DNA of 64,000 nt from Priestia koreensis (GCF_001274935.1 NZ_LILC01000002.1:577924-641923); one strand, 5' to 3'; counted from the stretch's first letter, positions 1-11,465 are shown. Translations and numbers: made by a program. The notes: a model not told the origin generated them from the letters alone.

Positions 1-157
1 CATCAATAAATATATTGCTTATTTAAACAATACGTATGCATTAGAAGTGCCGATGTTAGATGTGCGAACGATTAGACGTACCTTTGCAAGCATTACAAGC
101 TTTCCGACGACCATGTCAAAGTCCATCACGAAAGTCTACACAAGGAAACGAGGATAA
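1..157 (+). CDS. 3' end of an unidentified gene (truncated by window edge)
   Basis: An open frame runs from base 2 to the TAA at 155-157 and gives 51 C-terminal residues. The tail is basic and ends in Lys-Arg-Gly. It is followed at once by a rho-independent terminator that overlaps the stop codon, which supports it being a genuine gene end. I do not recognise the family from this fragment and assign no function. Confidence 0.55.
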   Translation, partial: INKYIAYLNNTYALEVPMLDVRTIRRTFASITSFPTTMSKSITKVYTRKRG

Positions 158-177
158 TGCGTTAAACGCATTTTTTT
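156..177 (+). terminator. rho-independent terminator
   Basis: Six-base-pair stem AATGCG/CGCATT with a 5-nt loop, running into seven T. It closes the truncated gene at the left edge. Confidence 0.75.
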
Positions 178-246
178 ATTGCGCTCTATTTTTACCATAA
201 TGTACCTCTTTTTGATTTTTTTTCTTATGTAACTCTTGCTGAATTA

Positions 247-291
247 ATAGAAGAGGAGCTATTTATCTTTTATAAATAGCTCCTCTTCTAT
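247..291. repeat. perfect 20-bp inverted repeat
   Basis: Arms 247-266 and 272-291 are exact reverse complements around a 5-nt loop. The repeat lies 12 bp past the stop codon of the minus-strand gene at 303. It has no long T run on either strand, so it may be a terminator that works through stem strength, or an mRNA-stabilising hairpin. Confidence 0.6.
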
Positions 292-302
292 CACCCTAAT
301 AG

Positions 303-722
303 TCATGATTTAAGATCCACAAAATGGTGGTTTGTAATAATGTTTTGTAGCTGTTCAGTCGTGATTTCAATAATGCCATCATCATATAACTGAATTAGTT
401 GTTTTAATTTTTCTACACCGTTCGCATTGAGCACGCTGCTGTAAATGTCCGCAACGAGCTGTTGATCATCATGCTGATTTAACTCTTTAATAATGCTCGG
501 TGGAAGCACATGTGAATTTTCCTTTATGAGTTTTAAATAGTAGTTAACTTGTTCTTGAGAGAGATAATAAAACTTGTGATCTCTAATCCCCTTTAGTTCC
601 TTCTTTTGAATCAGTTCATTAATGCTGCGGCGAAGATTATCCGAATTTCTCGCTGTTTCTTTAATATTAAGCAATTTTAAGGCCTCAACCGCTACCTTAC
701 TTGTCGAAATATAGTCATTCAT
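303..722 (-). CDS. hypothetical protein, 139 aa
   Basis: A soluble 139-residue protein with no signal peptide or membrane segment. The N-terminal half is rich in Lys/Arg and predicted helices and contains a segment with the look of a winged-helix wing (residues about 25-60, ending KFYYLS), so DNA binding is conceivable. I do not recognise the family. A GAGGAG ribosome site lies 12 nt before the ATG. It is a single-gene unit between the inverted repeat downstream and the ygaE-like gene upstream on the same strand. Confidence 0.6.
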   Translation of the reverse strand: MNDYISTSKVAVEALKLLNIKETARNSDNLRRSINELIQKKELKGIRDHKFYYLSQEQVNYYLKLIKENSHVLPPSIIKELNQHDDQQLVADIYSSVLNANGVEKLKQLIQLYDDGIIEITTEQLQNIITNHHFVDLKS

Positions 723-831
723 AATAATTTTAAACTCCTCATACTAAAAATCAGTTTCTTAAATAAATCTTCTAGTCTATCATATAGCGTTCACGAGCGA
801 GATGCTAGTAATTGTAAGAAGTTTGCTCTTT

Positions 832-1902
832 TTATGCTTGATAATGGCTAGTTACCACTTTTTGATGACGAACCTCATGATGATGTAACAAGTGCAAATC
901 CTGGATTAAGTGATGAATAGAAAGAAACTCGTATAAAATGGCTGTCTCAGGTACTAATCGCTGCTCACCTGCTAGTGCATTTTCGCATTTCATATGTTCT
1001 AGCTCTAAAAACCATTGTCGCAGCTCGCTTATTTGACGATACGTGTCAGGCTGAATAGAAAATGAACGGCTATATAAGCTCTCTTTTAATTGTTGAATAA
1101 TGAACGTCAGAAACTTCATATGTTGATGGTCTAGTACAAGGTGGTGAGAAGGTAGGTAAACAACATTACCAATGTGGTAAAGAAGCTGACGAAGAATCAT
1201 TAATTTTTTATATTCATAATGAAAAGCGCGGATGTCCTTGCGAGCAATTCGGTGAAATCGCCATTCTTTTTTCTGGTAGGAGCAAAGCTTTTCCACATCT
1301 TCTAAGCGTCGTGAAAGTGTTTGAAAGGCTTGACGAATATCTTTGTCAAACGGTTGGTTACAAAGAAGCTCCATACTTCTTTTTGTTAATAGATCTGCTG
1401 ATTCATAAAAAAGCTGTTGGATTTTACTCGCGATCATTACTGAGTATTTTGGTGGTAATAACAGCACATTGACTAAGGAAGCGACAACTAAGCCGGTCGT
1501 CGTTGTTTCTAGACGTACGAAAAACGATGAAACATAATGCTGATGAACGGTTGCAATCATTAGTACACCTGTTAAGGTTGCAACAATCATTCCGTCGTTT
1601 AGCTTTAACTTATAGCAAGTAACAATTGTTAGAACGGCTACGAACGTATACGTGAAAACGCTATCGCCGAGCCAAAATGTAAATAACATGGCAATGGCTG
1701 TTCCGATCGCCGTAGCAGGAAAGCGAATAAACGCTTTTTTGATGGAGTCAATCGCGGTAGGTTCAATCGTCACAATCGCGGTGACAACAGCGAACATAGG
1801 GGACCAGTTCATGAGGTGGCAGATGAGGGCTGTTAAAAATACGGCAACTCCTGTTTTAATCGTTCTTCTTCCAGTAAACTGAAAAATGTTCATCGTACCC
1901 AT
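832..1902 (-). CDS. ygaE: YgaE-like UPF0421 / aromatic acid exporter family membrane protein
   Basis: About 356 aa. The N-terminal third has four to five closely spaced hydrophobic segments (residues about 15-150), and the rest is a long helical cytoplasmic region rich in His, Arg and Gln. This matches the ArAE_1 / FUSC-like family of B. subtilis YgaE; the transported substrate is unknown. A TTG 9 nt further upstream (1911) is only 2-3 nt from the AAAAGGA ribosome site. The ATG at 1902 is 11 nt from it and is the better start. The gene is monocistronic. Confidence 0.75.
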   Translation of the reverse strand: MGTMNIFQFTGRRTIKTGVAVFLTALICHLMNWSPMFAVVTAIVTIEPTAIDSIKKAFIRFPATAIGTAIAMLFTFWLGDSVFTYTFVAVLTIVTCYKLKLNDGMIVATLTGVLMIATVHQHYVSSFFVRLETTTTGLVVASLVNVLLLPPKYSVMIASKIQQLFYESADLLTKRSMELLCNQPFDKDIRQAFQTLSRRLEDVEKLCSYQKKEWRFHRIARKDIRAFHYEYKKLMILRQLLYHIGNVVYLPSHHLVLDHQHMKFLTFIIQQLKESLYSRSFSIQPDTYRQISELRQWFLELEHMKCENALAGEQRLVPETAILYEFLSIHHLIQDLHLLHHHEVRHQKVVTSHYQA

Positions 1903-1982
1903 GATGCTCAAATCCTTTTTTGTGGTTTATTTCTATTATAACGCAGTTTTGCTCGTACTTAGGAAAAAATCCATAAGGTTAT

Positions 1983-2019
1983 AAAAAAAGCCCTCTCTTT
2001 TAAGGGAAGAGGGGGCTTT
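1983..2019 (-). terminator. rho-independent terminator
   Basis: A G/C-rich stem of about 13 bp with one internal mismatch is followed on the minus strand by a T7 run. It terminates the oxidoreductase gene that ends at 2031. Confidence 0.75.
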
Positions 2020-2030
2020 GACTTAGACCA

Positions 2031-3017
2031 TTAGAGCATATCGTTCGGATAAACAAGCCCGATCTTGCGACGAATTGCGTCCATCGTTCGCATGGTAAGA
2101 AGTGATCGTTCATGAGAATTTGTAGGAGATTCAAGCTCACCCTGTTTGACTAGACGAACAAATTCAGCTAACTCGTAGTACATCCCTGGCAGCGACTGTT
2201 CGACTGTAAGATCTTCAACCGTTCCATCGTTGTAGCGAATTTCTACTTTTTCGGCTCCGTGAATTTTATCAATCATCATGCTCCCATGTTCGCCTTGAAT
2301 TTCTGTTGGGGTATAGGAGTTTGTAATTTTTGAATACATGACGACCGCATCTCGATCAACGTATTGAAGCAACACGCTTCCTTGTCCGTCAACACCCGAC
2401 TCCAGCATAAAAGCTGATGCCTCTATCTTTTCTGGTTCACCGAACAATGTAATCAGTGGGTATAAGCAATAAACGCCAAGGTCCATTAGAGCACCGTTAG
2501 CTAATTCAGGCTTAAACGCATTCAAGACGATGCCTTCTTTGTATTTATCATATCGCGATGAATATTGGCAGTAGCTTGCTACATATTTACGAATGGGACC
2601 TACCTTATGTATGTGCTCCTGAATTACTTTAAAGTTTGGGAGAAGCGTTGATTTCATTGCTTCCATGAGGACAACACGGTTTTGCTTTGCACACGTAATC
2701 ATTCGTGATACTTCGTGTTCATTTGCAGCCAGCGGTTTTTCGCATAGCACGTGTTTGCCATTTTCTAAAAAAAGCACCGCTTGGTCAGCGTGGAAGGCAT
2801 TCGGGGTTGCGATGTATACGGCATCGATGACATCGCTCTTCGCCATTTCCTCTAGGCTTGTAAACAAATGAGTGGCACGATATTTTTCTCTAACTTCTTT
2901 CGCACGTTCCTCTGTTCTTGAATAAACAGCCGTGAGCTGAAAATCTTCTACAAAACTAGCTGCTTCTAGTAAACGATCGGTAATCCAGTTCGTCCCTACA
3001 ATTCCAAAACGAATCAT
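2031..3017 (-). CDS. yulF: Gfo/Idh/MocA-family NAD(P)-dependent oxidoreductase (YulF-like)
   Basis: 328 aa. The N-terminus MIRFGIVGTNWITD is a Rossmann dinucleotide-binding loop (GxxxxxxD), and VLCEKPLA (about residue 90) is the family's EKP motif with the conserved lysine. The C-terminal domain has the expected alpha/beta substrate fold ending near residue 320. Length and opening sequence resemble B. subtilis YulF, an uncharacterised sugar dehydrogenase-like enzyme. The substrate cannot be read from sequence. A GAGG ribosome site precedes the ATG. It is a single gene with its own terminator and is unrelated to the second Gfo/Idh/MocA gene at 60.0 kb. Confidence 0.8.
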   Translation of the reverse strand: MIRFGIVGTNWITDRLLEAASFVEDFQLTAVYSRTEERAKEVREKYRATHLFTSLEEMAKSDVIDAVYIATPNAFHADQAVLFLENGKHVLCEKPLAANEHEVSRMITCAKQNRVVLMEAMKSTLLPNFKVIQEHIHKVGPIRKYVASYCQYSSRYDKYKEGIVLNAFKPELANGALMDLGVYCLYPLITLFGEPEKIEASAFMLESGVDGQGSVLLQYVDRDAVVMYSKITNSYTPTEIQGEHGSMMIDKIHGAEKVEIRYNDGTVEDLTVEQSLPGMYYELAEFVRLVKQGELESPTNSHERSLLTMRTMDAIRRKIGLVYPNDML

Positions 3018-3291
3018 TCCATCAACCTCTTTTCTAGCATTTTCTCCATTATAGCGCTTTTTTTCTTTTAGTTAAAATGCGGTAGTGATGAGTAAAAAGA
3101 GGTCAGCATTTGCTGATCTTTTTTATTTGGAAACAGTAAGTAGGTTAAAACACCTATCTTTAAAAAACAGAAATCTGCAAATTAAGACATATGAACTGGA
3201 AAATAAAAGGGTGATGTGCGTTATAATAGCAGGTAGATTGTAAAATGAACTGATTCAGTAAGCGTTTTGATTTCGTGGGAGGTGGTTTTGT

Positions 3292-3519
3292 ATGAAAAAA
3301 TACTTAGGAATCATTTCAGTCTTTATTTTACTCCTTGCTTTATTGGCCTCAAGTGGAGTACTTATACATACATCGGATTATGTTTCTAATACTATTTTAA
3401 TAGCGGGTATTGTTCTCTCTTTTATTGCGATGTTGTTTAGTAAAAGAGGCGTGTGGAAAATTATTTCAATCGTTTTATTGGTCATTGTGTCTTTGTTTGC
3501 AGTAGCTTTTCTATCTTAA
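3292..3519 (+). CDS. small three-helix membrane protein, 75 aa
   Basis: 75 residues made almost entirely of three hydrophobic segments (about 5-25, 33-50, 54-74) separated by short charged turns (SKRGVWK). A strong GGGAGGTGG ribosome site lies 7 nt before the ATG, and a terminator follows 16 nt after the stop, so this is a real single-gene unit. The family is not recognised. An integral membrane role is likely. Confidence 0.65.
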   Translation: MKKYLGIISVFILLLALLASSGVLIHTSDYVSNTILIAGIVLSFIAMLFSKRGVWKIISIVLLVIVSLFAVAFLS

Positions 3520-3534
3520 CTAGACGCTTTAAAG

Positions 3535-3572
3535 AAAAACAAGTCATGCCGGTCAGGGATGACTTGTTTTTT
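3535..3572 (+). terminator. rho-independent terminator
   Basis: Thirteen-base-pair stem (AAAAACAAGTCAT and its complement) around a GC-rich loop, ending in a T run. Confidence 0.8.
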
Positions 3573-3671
3573 ATTGTCTTTAAATAGAAAAACGTTCACA
3601 AAATTGTCACTTACGAGGAGATTTTCTTCCTTGCTATACTAAGCTTCTATTCAAAAAAGGAGAGAGTATAG

Positions 3672-4151
3672 ATGCCAAAAACAAAAAAAGAAGGACTTTA
3701 TTTTGGTTTAATGATGTGTTTCGGAATGGCTGTTGTGATGGGAATGTACAACATGATTCGAAGTGGTCAATACGAACAGTTAACATTTGGACAGCTTGTT
3801 TTAGGACTTTTACTAGCATTTGTCGTTGCGTTTGTTGTGGAGCTAGTCATTGTAGGACCGTTTGCGAGAAAGCTTGCCTTTAAGCTACCGTTTACAAAAA
3901 AGAAAAAGGTAATCATGATCTTAACAATTTCGACGCTTATGGTCATTGGGATGGTGCTTTGCATGTCTGCCTTTGGTTTGATTATGTCACATTCTGCATT
4001 AGGCGGGGCGAGTTGGTCGGAGTATGGTGAAAACGTGTGGAAAAATTTCGTTGTTGCTTATCCACTACAGCTACTTATTATGGGACCTGTCGTTCGATTC
4101 TTGTTTGTGAAATTCGTTCAAAAAACAGCTCCTGTTTCACTTGGGTCATAA
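3672..4151 (+). CDS. DUF2798-type four-helix membrane protein
   Basis: 159 aa with four membrane segments (about 10-27, 41-65, 81-103, 127-150). The protein looks like two copies of a two-helix unit. Each copy ends in a similar phrase, VIVGPFARKLAF near residue 60 and IMGPVVRFLFVK near residue 140, which is the hallmark of the DUF2798 family. Function is unknown. An AAAGGAGAGAG ribosome site precedes the ATG. Confidence 0.7.
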   Translation: MPKTKKEGLYFGLMMCFGMAVVMGMYNMIRSGQYEQLTFGQLVLGLLLAFVVAFVVELVIVGPFARKLAFKLPFTKKKKVIMILTISTLMVIGMVLCMSAFGLIMSHSALGGASWSEYGENVWKNFVVAYPLQLLIMGPVVRFLFVKFVQKTAPVSLGS

Positions 4152-4152
4152 T

Positions 4153-4187
4153 AAAAAGGAGAGATCTTTGAACAGATTTCTCCTTTT
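4153..4187. terminator. bidirectional terminator
   Basis: Stem AAAAAGGAGA/TCTCCTTTTT, extended by ATCT/AGAT, between convergent genes (ends at 4151 and 4191). T-rich flanks occur on both strands. Confidence 0.75.
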
Positions 4188-4190
4188 TGA

Positions 4191-4733
4191 TTAATACGTT
4201 TTGTTATGTTTATACTGATCGATGGCATCACTAATGAGTTTTACTATCATTCCAAGTGCTAAAACGGTTAAAAATGAGTTCCAATACGACCATTGATTTA
4301 ATTGGTACAAATCAAAGTGAACGAAAAGAGGAACGCCGATAAAGCCAATAATAGCCGACACGATAATGTGAGCAATTAAGAAAAAGCTCCATTTGCTAAA
4401 GAACTGGTATACCAACGTAATGGTGACCGGAATAATGGAAAAATCAACGGTATTAAAACGACTCGTGAAGATTAAAAGCTGATGAGGGTAGCTCCATAAC
4501 CCAAAATATGTGCCGAATTCATCGACAAGTCCGGCTAACAAAAAGCTTATAAAAAACACGAGCCAAATAAAAACAACCCGCTGCCGATCAATAAGTAAAC
4601 AAAGGAGAAGGACAAATAGGGCACTGATAATTAAAATAACCCACCAGTGCGGGCTGAATACATCTTGTTCGTACCAATAGCGAAGCTCTAAATTGTTAAT
4701 TTGTGTTTTTAGTTGCTGAATCACTTCAAACAT
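4191..4733 (-). CDS. CBO0543-type multi-pass membrane protein
   Basis: 180 aa with about five hydrophobic helices (30-47, 52-70, 95-110, 117-140, 152-170). The acidic motif LVDEFGTYFGLW after helix 2 is typical of the CBO0543 family of Bacillus membrane proteins with unknown function. Start: AGAGGTGAT lies 8 nt before the ATG. The gene lies about 70 bp downstream of the RpiR gene on the same strand and could be read through from it. Confidence 0.6.
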   Translation of the reverse strand: MFEVIQQLKTQINNLELRYWYEQDVFSPHWWVILIISALFVLLLCLLIDRQRVVFIWLVFFISFLLAGLVDEFGTYFGLWSYPHQLLIFTSRFNTVDFSIIPVTITLVYQFFSKWSFFLIAHIIVSAIIGFIGVPLFVHFDLYQLNQWSYWNSFLTVLALGMIVKLISDAIDQYKHNKTY

Positions 4734-4802
4734 GCTTGATCACCTCTTCATGAGTATTGACGTAACAATAGAAGTTCATTCCATCATGAAGAAAAGCATG
4801 TT

Positions 4803-5552
4803 TTATTTCTGCTCATCAAGCTTGTACACGTTACGAGCAAGCGTCTCTAAAATATACATCACCGGAAGCTGGGTAGTAATGTTAATGGGCATATTCGCAA
4901 TCGAAGTATGCTCCTCTGTTACATAGTAGGGAATGTTCACATCAGACATTTGTGCTAAGGTGCAGTTCGCATTGTTCGTAATACTAATTAACTGATTTCC
5001 TTGTTCTTTTAATCTTCTAGCTTGCTCAATCGTATGACTTGTTTCACCAGATACGGAGAGTGCGACGGTGATACTGTTATGCAAGTGATGCGATTGAATA
5101 GGAAAATAAGGATCGTTGATGTAAAGTGCAAATCTCCCAAGACTTGAAAAATAGCGAGCGCCATATTGAGCAAGAATGCCAGAGCTCCCAATCCCCACAA
5201 ACAGCAAATTATCCTTCTTGTGAAGGGTCATCGCTGCTTTTTCCATATGAGTATGAAAATCTCCGTTTAACGTACGATCCATAAATTCTGATAGAAAATA
5301 GTTCATCTCTTTTAAAGGCTTTGAACGATCGTGCTGCTCAGAAAGATACATTTTCAGCTTTACTTTGAACTCGGTAAATCCATCACAGTTTAATTTTCGG
5401 CAAAAACGTAAAATCGTAGACGTAGATACATGGGACTCAGTCGCTAGGTCCCGAATTCTCATATAAACGACTTGCTCGGCATGTGCTAAAACGTATTTAT
5501 ATAAAGCATGCTCTAATTCATTAAAGGTCGAAATAATGTGAGTTGGAAACAT
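4803..5552 (-). CDS. RpiR/MurR-family transcription regulator (HTH + SIS)
   Basis: 249 aa. Residues about 1-75 form the HTH_6 domain (STSTILRFCRKLNC recognition helix). Residues about 105-235 form a SIS sugar-phosphate-binding domain (FVGIGSSGILAQYGA, SVSGETSHTIEQA). This family senses phosphosugars. It is divergent from the GH1 6-phospho-beta-glucosidase gene 220 bp away and is its probable local regulator. The first in-frame ATG (5558) almost touches the AGGAG ribosome site. The ATG at 5552, 7 nt away, is preferred. Confidence 0.8.
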   Translation of the reverse strand: MFPTHIISTFNELEHALYKYVLAHAEQVVYMRIRDLATESHVSTSTILRFCRKLNCDGFTEFKVKLKMYLSEQHDRSKPLKEMNYFLSEFMDRTLNGDFHTHMEKAAMTLHKKDNLLFVGIGSSGILAQYGARYFSSLGRFALYINDPYFPIQSHHLHNSITVALSVSGETSHTIEQARRLKEQGNQLISITNNANCTLAQMSDVNIPYYVTEEHTSIANMPINITTQLPVMYILETLARNVYKLDEQK

Positions 5553-5629
5553 TCTCATTCTCCTAGCTGTCGTTTATTTTTAATTATTGTATCAATGTTT
5601 TTGTTTGAAAGAAACACAGTGTTTTTTAA

Positions 5630-5664
5630 TAGAAACAAATCCCTTTTCTAGACACCTGTTTCTA
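5630..5664. promoter_or_regulatory. candidate RpiR operator in the divergent GH1 promoter region
   Basis: Two exact inverted half-sites, TAGAAACA (5630-5637) and TGTTTCTA (5657-5664), are set 27 bp apart. Another TGTTT/AAACA pair lies just upstream at about 5602-5616. They are between the RpiR gene and the gene it probably controls. The assignment is inferred from position only. Confidence 0.4.
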
Positions 5665-5730
5665 AATGGCTTTTCTTCATATATTTTCTTACGATAACGA
5701 TTTAAACTGTTTTATAAGCAGAGGGGCTAA

Positions 5731-7239
<1,509 letters not shown>

Positions 7240-7241
7240 AA

Positions 7242-7266
7242 AAAAGGAGCCTTTGTGGCTCCTTTT
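7242..7266 (+). terminator. rho-independent terminator
   Basis: Ten-base-pair stem AAAAGGAGCC/GGCTCCTTTT three bases after the GH1 stop codon. Confidence 0.8.
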
Positions 7267-7314
7267 GTAGTATGGTAAAGAGAATACATGAAATCAAAGG
7301 GGGGCGTGGTAAGA

Positions 7315-8055
7315 GTGAGGGAAAATAAAGAAGGCCGTGAACGGTTTGTTGAAATAGATGGCTGCATTCTCTATGCACATATTGTAGGTGAAAAAGGTAA
7401 CCATCCGACAGTAATTATGGATGCAGGATACGGTGATTACTCAAAAGCGTGGAAGAAAATTATTCCTGAGCTTTCAGAGCTCACTGAAGTCGTGATGTAC
7501 GACCGAGCGGGCTTGGGGGGTAGTGAAAGCAGCTCTAACGAAAGAACGAGTGAGAAAATGATGATAGAGCTAAAAGAAATGCTTGTGAAACTTAACGTGA
7601 AGCCTCCGTATGTGCTAGTGGGCCATTCGTTTGGTGGAGTCAACATGAGATTGTTTGCAACAGAGTATGAAGATGAAGTAGCGGGGTTAATTTTAATCGA
7701 TTCAACGCATGAAGACTATAGAGAACGATTTCTTCCGACGATGTCACTGGAATTCCGAGATGCTTATCAAAAGCAGTTTATTCACGAAGGAAGTTACGAT
7801 GAATTCATGGAGAGTTTAAAACAGATGAAACAAAAAAGAAGAAAGTTGACTATACCATTAGTTGTTTTATGCGCAGGAAACAAAGCGCATTATTCGGCTG
7901 ATTCACAATTGCTTTGGAATGAGATGCAGCGTGAGCTTCTCGCACTCTCTGAAGACAGTACTTTTACACTCGCGACTAATAGTGCACATTATATTCAACA
8001 CGATGAACCAGAAGTCGTCATCCATACGATAAAGAAAATGGTACGAAGTTTTTGA
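7315..8055 (+). CDS. alpha/beta-hydrolase
   Basis: About 246 aa. The nucleophile elbow GHSFGG is near residue 112, the oxyanion-region sequence MDAGYGDYS near 34, an acidic strand LILIDSTHED near 138, and the catalytic His in NSAHYIQHDEPE near 226. This is a complete Ser-Asp-His fold of the Hydrolase_4/Abhydrolase_1 type. The natural substrate is unknown. An ATG at 7288 is in frame, but the only ribosome site (AAAGGGGGG, 7295-7303) lies downstream of it and points to the GTG at 7315. The gene ends convergently against the membrane-protein gene at 8088. Confidence 0.7.
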   Translation: MRENKEGRERFVEIDGCILYAHIVGEKGNHPTVIMDAGYGDYSKAWKKIIPELSELTEVVMYDRAGLGGSESSSNERTSEKMMIELKEMLVKLNVKPPYVLVGHSFGGVNMRLFATEYEDEVAGLILIDSTHEDYRERFLPTMSLEFRDAYQKQFIHEGSYDEFMESLKQMKQKRRKLTIPLVVLCAGNKAHYSADSQLLWNEMQRELLALSEDSTFTLATNSAHYIQHDEPEVVIHTIKKMVRSF

Positions 8056-8087
8056 AGTCCCTATTCCCAAAGAGGGAAAGGGAGTGT

Positions 8088-8651
8088 TTATGGCAACACG
8101 ATTCGCTTTTTCCAAAAGGTCAAAGGGTCCATTGGATCTTCTCGAACGTGAATGTAGTAGATTTTTAATGAGCTAGGATCGATGCCTTGAGGAAGAGTGA
8201 AAGAAAATTGCATGCTTCTACTAGCCCTTACATCGAATAGTGTTAGAGAGGGCGTATTGATCTTTTGTTCATTCAGCCAATGACGAACTTCTGAGTCTAA
8301 AAAGGAGCGATGAAGGCTCTTATGGTTATGAATTCTTGGGCGTTTCATTGTAATAGGTACACCTTGTTTACCCGTATCAATTGCAATGAAATCAGTCGGA
8401 AAACGGTAGAAATCAAGAGGTTTTGACCAGTGACCCTTGACGGTATAAGTTTGGTTTTGTTGTTGAATCTCGAACGATACATCTTTCGGCGAAACATGAT
8501 ACCAAGAGTTGAAGAAGACAAACCCCACGAATGACATAACAATGAACACGGGTGAAAAAAGAAGAAGTGAGATCCAGCGCTTTTTCAACCTCCAAAAGGA
8601 AATACTTGAAATGATACAGAGAAATAAAACCAAAAGTACGATGATCATCAT
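8088..8651 (-). CDS. hypothetical membrane-anchored protein, 187 aa
   Basis: Two hydrophobic helices (about 2-19 and 28-48) are followed by a soluble domain of about 135 residues rich in beta-strand-like segments, probably outside the membrane. I do not recognise a family. The AAAGGA ribosome site lies in the short gap after the TVP38 gene stop (8672), so the two genes are probably co-transcribed from the TVP38 promoter. Confidence 0.6.
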   Translation of the reverse strand: MMIIVLLVLFLCIISSISFWRLKKRWISLLLFSPVFIVMSFVGFVFFNSWYHVSPKDVSFEIQQQNQTYTVKGHWSKPLDFYRFPTDFIAIDTGKQGVPITMKRPRIHNHKSLHRSFLDSEVRHWLNEQKINTPSLTLFDVRASRSMQFSFTLPQGIDPSSLKIYYIHVREDPMDPLTFWKKRIVLP

Positions 8652-8671
8652 AAGATCCGTAATCCTTTCTA

Positions 8672-9220
8672 TTAACGTAATCGTTTTAGTAACAGCACGA
8701 AGCCAGTGACAGCAAAAAGCGCCATCAATAGTTTTCCGGTTGTCGTGACATTCATCATTTCATTGACCGAAAATCCTTCGATTAAAATTGCTGGTATTTT
8801 TCCAAGAGAGCTAGCCGTTGCAAAAATCATGAGAGTCGTTTTACCAATTGAAGCAATAAAAGTAACAAGGCCAGACGGAACAAAGGGCATGAGGCGCAAA
8901 CTTAAAGTAAGGAGAAATGACTCGCTTTTTGTAGCATGTAACAACCGTTGAATTTTAGGATGGGAAAATCCCTTTCGATCTTGAAGACTAGAAAGCCCTT
9001 TGCGGTACAGAAGGAAAGCTAAAATTGCGCCAATGCTTTCTCCTAAAAATGAAATCCACATGCCCTGTGCAAAGCCGAATACCGCCAAGTTTGCGGCGGT
9101 TAGAAAAACGCTTGGAACAACCCCGAGTATACTAATGACGATATTAAATGCAATGCTAAGTAAAACAGCAAGGTGTTTGTAGGTGTGAAAAAGTTCAATC
9201 GTATCATGTGTAAAATCCAT
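8672..9220 (-). CDS. TVP38/TMEM64 (DedA-like, VTT domain) membrane protein
   Basis: About 182 aa with the VTT-domain pattern: helix pair at about 18-65, the charged loop LLYRKGL, the conserved motif LRLMPFVPSGLVTF (about 107-120), and a C-terminal helix ending in basic residues. Bacterial members are linked to lipid transport across the membrane, but the exact role here is unknown. An ATG at 9229 directly abuts the AAAAGG ribosome site. The ATG at 9220, 9 nt from it, is the more likely start. Confidence 0.7.
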   Translation of the reverse strand: MDFTHDTIELFHTYKHLAVLLSIAFNIVISILGVVPSVFLTAANLAVFGFAQGMWISFLGESIGAILAFLLYRKGLSSLQDRKGFSHPKIQRLLHATKSESFLLTLSLRLMPFVPSGLVTFIASIGKTTLMIFATASSLGKIPAILIEGFSVNEMMNVTTTGKLLMALFAVTGFVLLLKRLR

Positions 9221-9244
9221 TTCATACATCCTTTTGTTTAATCG

Positions 9245-9460
9245 TTAACACTCTTCATCGGAAACGTACTCCAAAATATCACCCGGCTGACAATTGAGTG
9301 CCTGACAAATAGCATCTAACGTCTGAATACGTATAGCCTTTGCTTTTCCATTTTTTAAAATCGAGATATTGGCCATCGTAATACCTACTCGCTCAGACAG
9401 CTCTGTGACGCTCATTTTTCGTTTGGCAAGCATCACATCAATGTTCACTACAATACTCAT
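9245..9460 (-). CDS. small XRE-family helix-turn-helix regulator (YozG-like)
   Basis: 71 aa consisting of one Cro/C1-type HTH. The first helices hold MLAKRKMSVTELSERVG and the recognition region is ITMANISILKNGKAK. The end QPGDILEYV is typical of the YozG/YdaS group. It lies 10 bp after the DUF2975 gene in the same operon, a standard pairing (YoaS-YozG in B. subtilis). The in-frame GTG at 9469 lies inside the GAGGTGG ribosome site, so the ATG at 9460 is used. It probably regulates its own operon. Confidence 0.75.
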   Translation of the reverse strand: MSIVVNIDVMLAKRKMSVTELSERVGITMANISILKNGKAKAIRIQTLDAICQALNCQPGDILEYVSDEEC

Positions 9461-9470
9461 CGTAACCACC

Positions 9471-9944
9471 TCAAATCGTTAACTCATTTTCTGTTTTTAA
9501 GTTTAGTCCGCTCCGTAGCAGTTCGTGTAGTAGCATTGAAAGGAGCGCGATGGAAATACACGCAAATAAAATGATGGCACCCATAACGGCGATTCCAGGA
9601 TGTAAGGCATTTGAAAAAGCTAAGTAGCTCATTCCTGCTATGTATAAAACGACGATGGCAACTGCACAGTTTTTAATAACGCACAGTGAGTAGAGCGATG
9701 CTGCTGAAAAAGCATACTGTTTCTCAATAAAATGTAAAAGTCGAAACGCTTGGTACAGGGCAATGTAAAATGGAATAAGCGTTATGTACAAGCCAAGCAG
9801 TAAGGGTAAGCGCAGGTGTGCGTAGTCAGGGTTTGATGTAGCTAATTCTTTTGAGACAGTAGGTAACCAAAACACAGATAAAACCAAAATAAGAATGCCA
9901 ATAAAAAAGAGCGCGCCTTTCAAGAAGCCGGTTTTAAATTTCAT
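9471..9944 (-). CDS. DUF2975 membrane protein (YoaS-like)
   Basis: 157 aa with four membrane helices (about 8-28, 45-66, 84-108, 118-143), the usual DUF2975 layout, and a short polar tail. Function is unknown. The AAGGAGG ribosome site is strong. It forms a two-gene operon with the XRE regulator downstream, so it is probably the membrane partner or target of that regulator. Confidence 0.75.
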   Translation of the reverse strand: MKFKTGFLKGALFFIGILILVLSVFWLPTVSKELATSNPDYAHLRLPLLLGLYITLIPFYIALYQAFRLLHFIEKQYAFSAASLYSLCVIKNCAVAIVVLYIAGMSYLAFSNALHPGIAVMGAIILFACISIALLSMLLHELLRSGLNLKTENELTI

Positions 9945-11306
<1,362 letters not shown>

Positions 11307-11335
11307 AGAAGTGTGTACGCTATATATTACTCTTC

Positions 11336-11365
11336 AAGACGTCTATTAACAAATAGGCGTTTTTA
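11336..11365 (+). terminator. rho-independent terminator after ganR
   Basis: Twelve-base stem with two mismatches (AAGACGTCTATT/AATAGGCGTTTT), followed by T-rich sequence. It separates ganR from the ganS promoter. Confidence 0.6.
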
Positions 11366-11391
11366 TTTTTTTAGTATAAAAAACGAATTGA

Positions 11392-11411
11392 TTAGTAAAA
11401 TATTTTACTAA
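11392..11411. promoter_or_regulatory. perfect 20-bp palindrome, probable GanR operator
   Basis: TTAGTAAAATATTTTACTAA is its own reverse complement. It lies about 100 bp before the ganS start and contains the same AGTAAA/TTTACT arms as the repeats upstream of ganR. Confidence 0.6.
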
Positions 11412-11465
11412 ATTTAGTTAAAAAATTTATTTACATGTTTTTCTTACGGTGCTATATTTAGTTTT

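Noticed and set aside
1652..1882. Plus-strand ORF inside the ygaE-like gene
   Set aside because: Shadow of the real gene in another frame; no ribosome site.
8058..8083. Hairpin TCCCTATTCCC/GGGAAAGGGA between convergent genes as a terminator
   Set aside because: Mismatched stem and no T run on either strand; too weak to list.
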